Of a stretch of DNA of 20,507 bases, positions 7,144-12,648 are shown one piece after another (within the stretch, counting starts at the first letter, position 1; every line of letters begins with the position of its first letter). The stretch is from NCBI GenBank assembly GCA_900542395.1, contig UQNM01000042.1, positions 1-20,507 on the forward strand. Reading direction: 5' to 3'. The DNA is from an uncultured Eubacteriales bacterium (lineage in GTDB: Bacteria; Bacillota; Clostridia; Christensenellales; Aristaeellaceae). A program made the translations under genes and the position numbers. The notes beneath the pieces are model-generated. The model was not told the DNA's origin. It ran no database searches and saw only the letters and a program-made list of their open reading frames with translations.

Positions 7144-7172
7144 ATATTAGCATCGACTAACAGATTTGTCAA
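7144..7172 (-). promoter_or_regulatory. Promoter of the feoAAB operon
   Basis: On the minus strand: perfect -35 TTGACA (7167-7172), 17-nt spacer, -10 TAATAT (7144-7149). The spacer and the -10 are covered by one operator, and the start site by the second, which is the arrangement expected for iron repression. Confidence 0.85.
7147..7160. promoter_or_regulatory. DtxR-type operator covering the feo -10 region
   Basis: TTAG-CATCGA-CTAA (on the minus strand GTTAGT-CGAT-GCTAAT). It overlaps the -10 and half of the spacer of the feo promoter, so bound regulator would exclude RNA polymerase. Confidence 0.75.
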
Positions 7173-7215
7173 TGGCTCGTGCGCAGAAAAAAAGCCCAAA
7201 TTTTTTGGATTCGCG

Positions 7216-7244
7216 TTGTTTGAATTTGGGAATTATGTTATAAT
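7216..7244 (+). promoter_or_regulatory. Promoter of the DtxR-family regulator gene
   Basis: -35 TTGTTT (7216-7221), 17-nt spacer, -10 TATAAT (7239-7244). The start site would be near 7251, about 55 nt before the ATG. It does not overlap the two feo operators, so direct autoregulation by those sites is not obvious. Confidence 0.75.
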
Positions 7245-7305
7245 AGAGCTGGTATAATTGCGCCCGTGCGTCCCGCGCGGTCGGCGCGTGGAGGTGATTT
7301 TGACT

Positions 7306-7686
7306 ATGGCCGTATCCGAAGCCATCGAAAACTATCTGGAAACGATCTACATTCTCTCTAAGCAGCAAAACGAGGTTCACGCCATTGATGTCTGCTCTTA
7401 CCTCTCCTATTCCCGCCCGACGGTCTCCATCGTCCTGCGCCAGATGCGTGAGAGCGGGCTGGTCACCGTCGATGAGGATAACCACATCCACCTGACCGAG
7501 GAAGGCCGCGCCATCGCGACCCACATCTACGAGCGCCACACCATCCTCAGCCAGCTGCTTATGCGCCTGGGCGTCACGAAGGAAACCGCCCTGCACGACG
7601 CATGCAAAATCGAGCACGACCTGAGCGACGAAACCTTTGACGCGATCAAGCGGCACTTTCAAGCGCATCAGGAAACAAAATGCTAA
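7306..7686 (+). CDS. DtxR/MntR family metal-dependent transcriptional regulator
   Basis: A 126-residue metal-sensing repressor. Residues 1-70 form the winged helix-turn-helix (SEAIENYLETIYIL, SRPTVSIVLRQMRESGLV, wing HIHLTEEG). Residues 71-120 are the dimerisation and metal domain. The C-terminal SH3-like domain of long DtxR proteins is absent. By alignment in my head, the metal ligands are H78, C100, E103 and H104; C100 matches the Cys of DtxR (C102), where MntR has Glu, which favours Fe(II). The position of DtxR M10 / MntR D8 is N9, which is unusual. I start at the ATG at 7306, with GGAGG 11 nt upstream, since the family begins at SEAxENYLE. It is divergent from feo, the best candidate for binding the TTAG-N6-CTAA sites. 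Confidence 0.9.
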   Translation: MAVSEAIENYLETIYILSKQQNEVHAIDVCSYLSYSRPTVSIVLRQMRESGLVTVDEDNHIHLTEEGRAIATHIYERHTILSQLLMRLGVTKETALHDACKIEHDLSDETFDAIKRHFQAHQETKC

Positions 7687-7755
7687 ACAGCAAATGAGCA
7701 AACCCGAGATTTTGCATACATTCCGATAACGGGCGCGCAACGCTCGCCTGCCTTA

Positions 7756-7856
7756 CTCCCTCAGTCACGGCTGCGCCGTGCCAGACCTTCGGCGTTCCGC
7801 TTGCCTGCCTCCCGCACCGCGGGCGGCAAGCTCCGCGCCCTCGAAGAGGGAGCTCC
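7756..7856 (+). repeat. Intergenic structured repeat, family 1, full copy (plus)
   Basis: A 101-bp element starting CTCCCTCAGTCACGG and ending GAAGAGGGAGCTCC. It contains CACGGC-TGC-GCCGTG near the start, a CCCGC/GCGGG dyad in the middle and CCTC/GAGG near the end. It matches the reverse complement of 9511-9606, so the antiporter gene sits between two inverted copies. It lies in the 340-bp gap between the regulator and the antiporter; the rest of that gap holds the two hairpins listed separately. Confidence 0.85.
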
Positions 7857-7868
7857 AGACTGTAGACA

Positions 7869-7903
7869 AAAAGCTATTCTCCCCCCCTTCGGGGGGAGAA
7901 TAG
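7869..7903 (-). terminator. Strong hairpin, probable second terminator of the antiporter gene
   Basis: A 13-bp perfect stem, CTATTCTCCCCCC (7874-7886) with GGGGGGAGAATAG (7891-7903) and loop CTTC. On the minus strand it is followed by CTTTTTG; on the plus strand there is no T-run. It lies about 90 bp beyond the first terminator of the antiporter. Confidence 0.65.
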
Positions 7904-7963
7904 CCCTTTCCGCAAATGAAAGAATAGCTGAATTTCTTGATTTTGCTCAATGATTGCTATAGC

Positions 7964-7995
7964 AAAAACGGGCTGCATCTGCAACCCGTTTTTTT
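7964..7995. terminator. Terminator downstream of the antiporter gene
   Basis: ACGGG-CTGC (7968-7976) pairs with GCAACCCGT (7981-7989), flanked by AAAAA on one side and TTTTTTT on the other, so it can act in both directions. On the minus strand it lies about 30 bp after the antiporter stop codon. Confidence 0.8.
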
Positions 7996-8026
7996 CTGTC
8001 TCTTTTCAGGGGATTCGGGGACGCGC

Positions 8027-9295
8027 TCAGTCGTCCGCCGAAACGACCGCCTCGGCCTTCGGCTGGATATCTCCGGCCTCGGTCAGCGCGATTCTCGTCA
8101 GCGCCGGGCCGACCAGCTCGTAGATCAGCACGCCGAACAGAACAATATTGCGCACCATCGCGCCATCCGCGCCCAGCGTCTGCGCCACGGTGACGGACAT
8201 GCCCAGCGCCACGCCGGCCTGCGGCAGCAGCGTGATGCCCAGCCACTTCTGCACCTTCGGCGGGCACTTCATAAACTTCGCGCTGATGCTCGCGCCCGCC
8301 CACTTGCCGAACGCACGCGCGAAGATATACGCCGCGCCGATGAGCACCACGGAGGCGCTGCTGAACACGTTCAATTCCAGCTCCGCACCGCTGAGCACGA
8401 AGAACAGGATATACAGCGGCGCCGTCCAGCGGTCGGTCTTATCCATGATCTCCGCCGAGAAATCGCACACGTTGCAGAACACCGTGCCCAGCATCATGCA
8501 CACCAGCAGGCTGGAGAAGCCGATCTTCACGCCGCCGACCTCAAACTCCATCATCGAAAGCGCCACCGTCAGGATGACGAACGTGATGGAGAGCGACAGC
8601 CGCTTGCTGTTGGATTTGAAATATTTCTCCGCGGCGGAGAAGATGCTGCCCATCACAAAGCCCAGCAGGATGGAGAGCACGATTTCCAGCAGCGGCTCAA
8701 CGAGGATGCTCGTCATGTCGTAATGGCCGTAGTTGATCGCCTTGGCCACGCCGAAGCTGATCGCGAACACGATCAGACCCACCGCGTCATCCAGCGCGAC
8801 AATCGGCAGCAGCAGGTCGGTCAATTCGCCCTTCGCCTTGTACTGGCGGACGACCATCAGCGTCGCCGCCGGAGCGGTCGCCGTCGCAATCGCGCCCAGC
8901 ACAATCGCATCCGCCAGGGACATCGAATCGCCGAGCACGAAGATATGCAGCCCGATGAGCACCAGATCGACCATCAGCGTCGCCGTCAGCGCCTGAAAAA
9001 TGCCGATCACCGTCGCCTGCTTGCCGGTGTGGCGAAGCTGGGACAGGCGGAACTCGTTGCCGATGGCAAAGGCGATGAAGCCGAGCGCCACGTCGTTAAA
9101 CAGGCTCAGCGCTTTCACGTCGCCGTTCGTCGGGAAGCCCAGACCCTGTACGCCGAGCTTGCCCAGGCAGTACGGGCCGATCAAAATACCCGCAATCAGG
9201 TAGCCCGTCACAGCCGGCAGCTTGAGCGGCTTGACGAAGCGGGAAACCAGCAGACCGGCGCAGAGCGCGATCGCAATGCTGAGCAGCGTTTCCAT
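8027..9295 (-). CDS. Cation:proton antiporter (CPA / Na+/H+ exchanger fold)
   Basis: A 422-residue membrane protein with about 12-13 hydrophobic segments of the Na+/H+ exchanger domain. Key features are the unwound-helix motif ATATAPAATLMVVRQYKAKGELT (about 138-160) and the ion-site pair DD (169-170, in IVALDDAVGL). Two adjacent Asp are the mark of electrogenic antiporters such as NapA. The second half has GFSSLLVCMMLGTVFCN and the charged segment ITLLPQAGVALGM. A short acidic cytoplasmic tail follows, with no TrkA-N (RCK) domain, unlike Kef proteins. The ATG at 9295 has GAGG 8 nt upstream. The gene is monocistronic and bracketed by inverted repeat copies. Sodium, potassium or lithium preference cannot be told from sequence. 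Confidence 0.9.
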   Translation of the reverse strand: METLLSIAIALCAGLLVSRFVKPLKLPAVTGYLIAGILIGPYCLGKLGVQGLGFPTNGDVKALSLFNDVALGFIAFAIGNEFRLSQLRHTGKQATVIGIFQALTATLMVDLVLIGLHIFVLGDSMSLADAIVLGAIATATAPAATLMVVRQYKAKGELTDLLLPIVALDDAVGLIVFAISFGVAKAINYGHYDMTSILVEPLLEIVLSILLGFVMGSIFSAAEKYFKSNSKRLSLSITFVILTVALSMMEFEVGGVKIGFSSLLVCMMLGTVFCNVCDFSAEIMDKTDRWTAPLYILFFVLSGAELELNVFSSASVVLIGAAYIFARAFGKWAGASISAKFMKCPPKVQKWLGITLLPQAGVALGMSVTVAQTLGADGAMVRNIVLFGVLIYELVGPALTRIALTEAGDIQPKAEAVVSADD

Positions 9296-9332
9296 AACGA
9301 TTACCTCACTTTTTCCTTTGTTCCGATGCACT

Positions 9333-9361
9333 ATTATATCACTGACCCACGCGCAAAAACA
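9333..9361 (-). promoter_or_regulatory. Probable promoter of the antiporter gene
   Basis: On the minus strand a perfect -10 TATAAT (9333-9338) lies 38 bp upstream of the start codon. The -35 (TGTTTT at a 17-nt spacing) is poor, so activity may depend on the A/T-rich sequence further upstream. Confidence 0.5.
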
Positions 9362-9510
9362 GGTAAAAAAGCGCCTGACTTTTGCGGTTTTTTCTGTTCT
9401 TTTTTTATACCTTTTTTCGAAAACGCCTCCCGCCACGGGCGGCAACGATTTCAAACGTTCCTTGAAGAGGAAGATTTTATCCTTTCACAGTTCCATTTTA
9501 AAGCCAAAAG

Positions 9511-9606
9511 GGCTCCCTCCTTGAGGGCGTGGAGCTTGCCGCCCGCTGTGCGGGAAGCAGGCAAGCGGAACGCCGAAGGTCTGTCAGCGAAGCTGACTGA
9601 AGGAGT
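9511..9606 (-). repeat. Intergenic structured repeat, family 1, full copy (minus)
   Basis: Reverse complement of the 7756-7856 element, about 85% identical by eye, including the shared core GACCTTCGGCGTTCCGC and GCGGGCGGCAAGCTCC. The first hairpin is TCAGC-TTC-GCTGA here instead of CACGGC-TGC-GCCGTG: the sequence differs but the pairing is kept. It lies in the 365-bp gap between the antiporter and rpmA, which otherwise holds only a promoter and a terminator. Confidence 0.85.
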
Positions 9607-9610
9607 TATC

Positions 9611-9643
9611 AAAAAAGAACGCCCCTTTTTCAAGAGACGTTCT
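9611..9643 (-). terminator. Terminator of the rplU-prp-rpmA operon
   Basis: On the minus strand a 12-bp stem (AGAACGTCTCTT / AAGGGGCGTTCT, two G-U pairs) closes on a GAAA tetraloop and is followed by five to six T. It starts 18 bp after the rpmA stop codon. Confidence 0.92.
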
Positions 9644-9660
9644 GAATCTGCGTAGAAAAA

Positions 9661-9945
9661 TTACTGCGCAACCGGGTACACGCTGCAGCGGGTCTTCTTC
9701 TTGCCCATGCGCTCGAAACGGACGACGCCGTCCACCAGAGCGAACAGGGTATCGTCGCCGCCGATGCCGCAGTTGGTGCCGGGATGAATGTGGGTGCCGC
9801 GCTGACGGTACAGGATGTTGCCCGCCAGGACGAACTGGCCGTCCGCACGCTTCGCGCCGAGGCGCTTAGACTCGCTGTCGCGGCCGTTGTGGGAAGAACC
9901 GGTGCCCTTCTTATGAGCGAAGAGCTGAAGATTCATCGTAAGCAT
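9661..9945 (-). CDS. rpmA: 50S ribosomal protein L27 (with Prp-cleaved N-terminal extension)
   Basis: A 94-residue L27, the large-subunit protein whose N-terminus reaches the peptidyl-transferase centre. It begins MLTMNLQLFAHKKG: the residues before AHKKG form the extension found in Bacillota, which Prp removes after Phe to expose the functional N-terminus. The body has the conserved GSSHNGRDSESKRLGAKRADGQ and RQRGTHIHPG. The ATG at 9945 is supported by GGAGG 7 nt upstream. An ATG three codons later would leave a 16-nt spacing. The start overlaps the end of prp by 35 bp, suggesting translational coupling between the protease and its substrate. Confidence 0.98.
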   Translation of the reverse strand: MLTMNLQLFAHKKGTGSSHNGRDSESKRLGAKRADGQFVLAGNILYRQRGTHIHPGTNCGIGGDDTLFALVDGVVRFERMGKKKTRCSVYPVAQ

Positions 9946-10288
9946 CTGCTTGCCTCCATTCTTCTTGCTGTATCCGAATGAGATTCGGATAAATTTTTTG
10001 AATGTCTGTCAGTCCCGTCATGACCGTTTGGAGCACGATCTGCGCTTTTTCCATCCGCCCGGCGTCAATCGCCTGCGGCAGCTCGCACCGGAGATATCCG
10101 TCCCGCACGGCGACAACGGGTGTCACCTTTGCGACGGCTTCCAGCGCGTTCACGCCGGTCTGCGTCAGCGCGGAAACCGCGCAGCAGACCAGATCGTAGC
10201 CCCTTATCTTCTTGCCGCCCGCGTGGCCGCTGGCCAGAAAGCCGCGCACCGCACCGTCGGCAGAAGTATAGACCGTGATGGTGGTCAT
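9911..10288 (-). CDS. prp: Ribosomal-processing cysteine protease Prp
   Basis: A 125-residue cysteine protease (YsxB/Prp) that trims the N-terminal extension of L27. The catalytic pair is visible as H22 in SGHAG and a Cys in YDLVCCAVSALTQT; by family alignment the first Cys, C35, is the nucleophile. The fold also shows the C-terminal helix MEKAQIVLQTVMTGLTDIQKIYP. It lies between rplU and rpmA, the conserved order. The ATG at 10288 is 3 bp after the rplU stop codon with no good ribosome-binding site, so translation is probably coupled to rplU. The C-terminal ~15 residues extend beyond the usual family end and overlap rpmA. Confidence 0.95.
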   Translation of the reverse strand: MTTITVYTSADGAVRGFLASGHAGGKKIRGYDLVCCAVSALTQTGVNALEAVAKVTPVVAVRDGYLRCELPQAIDAGRMEKAQIVLQTVMTGLTDIQKIYPNLIRIQQEEWRQADAYDESSALRS

Positions 10289-10291
10289 CTC

Positions 10292-10597
10292 TTAGCCGAT
10301 CTTGGTGATTTCCACCTTGGTATACGGCTGGCGATGGCCCTGCTTACGGCGATAGTTCTTCTTGGACTTGTACTTGTAGACGACGATCTTCTCGCCGCGG
10401 ATCTGGCCGACGACCTTGCCCTCGACCTTGACGCCCTCGACAACCGGCGTGCCGATCTTCACGTCGCCGTCATTGCCCATGAGCAGAACGTCAAAAGAAA
10501 CCGTGGAGTCAACCTGAGCATCGATTTTCTCGATGTAGATCACGTCGCCCTCACTGACGCGGTACTGTTTGCCACCAGTCGCAATAATCGCGTACAT
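10292..10597 (-). CDS. rplU: 50S ribosomal protein L21
   Basis: A 101-residue L21 of normal length, binding 23S rRNA in the large subunit. Diagnostic segments are MYAIIATGGKQYRVSEGDVIYIEKI at the start, DVKIGTPVVEGVKVEGKVVGQIRGEKI in the middle, and the Lys-rich C-terminal YKYKSKKNYRRKQGHRQPYTKVEI that contacts RNA. AGGAGGTG lies about 8 nt upstream of the ATG at 10597. It is the first gene of rplU-prp-rpmA and has a strong promoter and a structured leader. The leader suggests control by L21 itself, as known for other Bacillota. Confidence 0.98.
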   Translation of the reverse strand: MYAIIATGGKQYRVSEGDVIYIEKIDAQVDSTVSFDVLLMGNDGDVKIGTPVVEGVKVEGKVVGQIRGEKIVVYKYKSKKNYRRKQGHRQPYTKVEITKIG

Positions 10598-10676
10598 TAT
10601 GGTGACACCTCCTCATAAATACTCGCCGGGTTTAGGTAGCCTTTCGGCGTTTGCAGACCAGCCCCGAGCGGCTTGC
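10598..10676 (-). ncRNA. Structured 5' leader of rplU (probable L21 leader)
   Basis: About 79 nt between the predicted start site and the rplU ATG. On the minus strand it contains a GCC-GAAA-GGC tetraloop hairpin, a competing CGCCG/CGGCG pairing (10645-10649 with 10624-10628), and CCGCTCGGGGCTGG upstream. Position and length fit the L21 leader class that precedes rplU in Bacillota. I recognise it by context and hairpins, not by a computed covariance match. Confidence 0.5.
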
Positions 10677-10682
10677 CTTCCT

Positions 10683-10711
10683 ATGATATCAGTTTTTCCT
10701 GCTGGTGTCAA
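10683..10711 (-). promoter_or_regulatory. Promoter of the rplU-prp-rpmA operon
   Basis: On the minus strand: -35 TTGACA (10706-10711), 17-nt spacer, -10 TATCAT (10683-10688). This is near consensus, fitting a ribosomal protein operon. Confidence 0.85.
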
Positions 10712-10749
10712 TCATTTTGACGCAATTTTCCGTCAAATTCCGCAAAAAG

Positions 10750-10830
10750 CGGGCTGAGCCTGCCTTTCCCTCCGCCGAAGTCCGCAAAACATCAAATTCC
10801 GGCTCACGCGGGCGATTTTGCGCAGTTTCC
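10750..10830 (+). repeat. Intergenic repeat, family 2, copy B
   Basis: Matches 4042-4120 in the same orientation: CGGGCTGAGCC, CCTCCGCCGAAGTC, GGCTCACGCGGGCGATTTT. Another GGGCTGAGCC lies at 10845-10854, possibly the start of a broken further unit. The stretch between the rplU promoter and the deoC stop holds no gene. Confidence 0.75.
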
Positions 10831-10877
10831 TATCCGTCAAAATTGGGCTGAGCCGCGCGCGCCCCTGCGATACGCTG

Positions 10878-11552
10878 TCAATAGCCCGTCGCTTCTTCGT
10901 TTTTCACCAGCTTGACGATGCGGCTTGTGCCCAGCCGCGTCGCGCCCAGCTCGATGAAGCGGTATGCGTCGTCCAGCGAGGCGATGCCGCCCGCCGCCTT
11001 GATGCCCTTGCCCGGCTTCATGTGCGCCTTCATCAGCGCCACGTCGTCAAACGTCGCGCCGGCGGTCGAAAAGCCGGTCGAGGTCTTGATGAAATCCGCG
11101 TCGGATTTGGAGACGATATCGCACATGCGGATCTTCTCATCCTCGCTGAGCAGGCAGGTCTCGATAATCACCTTGAGCGTATGCCCCGCGCAGGCCGCCT
11201 TGATCGCGTTGATTTCGGCGAGCACCTCATCGTCGCGGCCGTCCTTGAGCATGCCGATGTTGATGACCATGTCCACTTCGTCCGCGCCGTTCTTCACCGC
11301 GTCGGCGGCCTCAAACACCTTCGTCTCCGTCGTGGAATAGCCGGTCGGGAAACCGATCACCGTGCACACGCCCACCTTGTCCGCTCTATCCTGCATATAC
11401 GCCTTGCAGCGCGCGACATAGCAGGCCGGGATGCACACCGTCGCCGTGTGGTATTTCATCGCGTCGTCGCAGATGGCCTTGATCTGCGCCCACGTCGATT
11501 CGGGCTTGAGCAGCGTATGATCCACCATCGCGAGCATCTGGCTGAGTTCCAT
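10878..11552 (-). CDS. deoC: Deoxyribose-phosphate aldolase
   Basis: DeoC splits 2-deoxy-D-ribose 5-phosphate into glyceraldehyde 3-phosphate and acetaldehyde, feeding nucleoside carbon into glycolysis. The protein has 224 residues, the compact form common in Bacillota. The TIM-barrel active-site residues are visible: D94 in ADEVDMVINIG, the Schiff-base lysine K156 in ADFIKTSTGFSTAGAT, and the second lysine K185 in GIKAAGGI. The phosphate-binding end shows GATRLGTS. I chose the ATG at 11552 because AGGAGG is 8 nt upstream; an earlier in-frame ATG at 11582 has no site. It is monocistronic here, with no other deoxynucleoside genes next to it, and has a ~100-nt leader after a strong promoter. 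Confidence 0.97.
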   Translation of the reverse strand: MELSQMLAMVDHTLLKPESTWAQIKAICDDAMKYHTATVCIPACYVARCKAYMQDRADKVGVCTVIGFPTGYSTTETKVFEAADAVKNGADEVDMVINIGMLKDGRDDEVLAEINAIKAACAGHTLKVIIETCLLSEDEKIRMCDIVSKSDADFIKTSTGFSTAGATFDDVALMKAHMKPGKGIKAAGGIASLDDAYRFIELGATRLGTSRIVKLVKNEEATGY

Positions 11553-11659
11553 TTTCTTTTCCTCCTGCATGTTTTTTTGCAAAACGGTAAGCCCCGCCGG
11601 CGCGCGGAGAAAACGGCGTCTCCCGCTTCAAACCGGCGCGTCAGCGATCGTTTTCATTT

Positions 11660-11688
11660 ATTATACGGCATAAATGGCGGAAGGGCAA
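11660..11688 (-). promoter_or_regulatory. Promoter of deoC
   Basis: On the minus strand: -35 TTGCCC (11683-11688), 17-nt spacer, -10 TATAAT (11660-11665). The resulting leader of about 100 nt can fold into a hairpin with GCCGG/CCGGC and GCGG-AGA/TCTCCGC stems (about 11596-11640). Confidence 0.8.
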
Positions 11689-11702
11689 GCGCACGTTTCC
11701 TC

Positions 11703-11731
11703 TTTCTTTTTTCCCGCGTCGGGCGTATACT
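11703..11731 (+). promoter_or_regulatory. Possible promoter of the sugar isomerase/epimerase-like gene
   Basis: -10 TATACT (11726-11731) with a weak -35 TTTCTT (11703-11708) at 17 nt. It lies 33 bp upstream of the ATG and is divergent from the deoC promoter. Confidence 0.4.
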
Positions 11732-11763
11732 GATCGTATCACGTCAAGCAGGAGGAATCCCCC

Positions 11764-12579
11764 ATGATTATCGGCATGCGCGGCCACGATTTTGGCCGTA
11801 TGGAACCCCGGGCGCTCGCCGCGGCCATCCGCGAAACCGGGTTTGAAGCCACGCAGTTGGCCTTTACCAAAGCGTTTCCCGCCCCCGCCGAGCAATACAT
11901 GACCCGCGAGGCGCTCTGCGACATCCGCGAGGCGTTCGCCGGGCTTGCCCTGCCCGTCATGGGCTGCTACGTCAGCGCGAGCGACCGCGACCCCGACGCG
12001 CTGGCCGAAGCGAAGGCACGTTTCAAGCGCGCCCTGTCCGCGAGCGTCACGCTCGGCGCGGGCTGCGTCGGCACGGAAACGACCCATTTCACCTTCCCGG
12101 AATCCGAACGCGAGGCGGCTTACGCCCGCCTGCTGGATTTCACCCGCGAGGTCTGCGCCCACGCGGAGCAGGTCAACGCGCTGGTGGGCATTGAGCCGGT
12201 CGCGCTGCACACGCTCCATACGCCGGAGCTGACCCGCCGCCTGATTGCGGACGTGAACAGCCCGAATCTGCGCGTCATCCTCGATACGGCGAACCTCGTC
12301 ACCCCCGAAAGCACCGCGCCGGAGGCGCAGATGGAGATTTTGGAGCGCGCGCTTTCCTGCTTTGGCGAGCGCATCTGCGCTCTGCATGTCAAGGACGGCG
12401 TGTTTAGCCGCGAGGGCAAGTGGGAAAACCGCCCGCTCGGTCAGGGCGTGATGGATTGGCCGCGCCTGCTCCCCCGCCTGCGGGCGCACAACGACGCGCT
12501 CTGCGCCCTGCGCGAGGGCGTTTTCCCCGGCATGGCCAAGGAAGAATGTCAAATGATGCACCGCTGGCTCGGCGAATAA
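11764..12579 (+). CDS. Sugar phosphate isomerase/epimerase family protein (TIM barrel)
   Basis: A 271-residue protein of the xylose-isomerase-like TIM-barrel superfamily (AP endonuclease 2 fold), whose members epimerise or isomerise sugars and their derivatives with a divalent metal. Putative metal ligands at the ends of strands are E144 (VGIEPVALHT), D174 (LRVILDTANLV), H208 and D211 (ALHVKDG), plus a late Glu (ALREGVF). The N-terminal strand is IIGMRGHDFGR and the fourth segment GCVGTETTHF. AGGAGG lies 8 nt before the ATG. It is a single-gene unit ending in a clear terminator, divergent from deoC. The substrate is unknown; proximity to deoC hints at carbohydrate metabolism but proves nothing. 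Confidence 0.85.
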   Translation: MIIGMRGHDFGRMEPRALAAAIRETGFEATQLAFTKAFPAPAEQYMTREALCDIREAFAGLALPVMGCYVSASDRDPDALAEAKARFKRALSASVTLGAGCVGTETTHFTFPESEREAAYARLLDFTREVCAHAEQVNALVGIEPVALHTLHTPELTRRLIADVNSPNLRVILDTANLVTPESTAPEAQMEILERALSCFGERICALHVKDGVFSREGKWENRPLGQGVMDWPRLLPRLRAHNDALCALREGVFPGMAKEECQMMHRWLGE

Positions 12580-12596
12580 CCGGCCATCATCATCAA

Positions 12597-12626
12597 ACGG
12601 AGCTGCGCGAACAGCCCCGTTTTTTT
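12597..12626 (+). terminator. Terminator of the epimerase-like gene
   Basis: ACGG-A-GCTG pairs with CAGC-C-CCGT around loop CGCGAA, followed by six to seven T (12621-12626). It sits 18 bp after the stop codon and 23 bp before the end of the convergent PIG-L gene. Confidence 0.88.
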
Positions 12627-12648
12627 CGTCTCTTTTTTGGATTTTCGC

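Noticed and set aside
7251..7258. Second TATAAT close to the regulator promoter
   Set aside because: No -35 at a workable distance; the upstream TATAAT with TTGTTT at 17 nt is far better.
7937..9655. Long plus-strand open frame opposite the antiporter
   Set aside because: Shadow of the antiporter gene, running through a repeat and terminator; no recognisable protein features.
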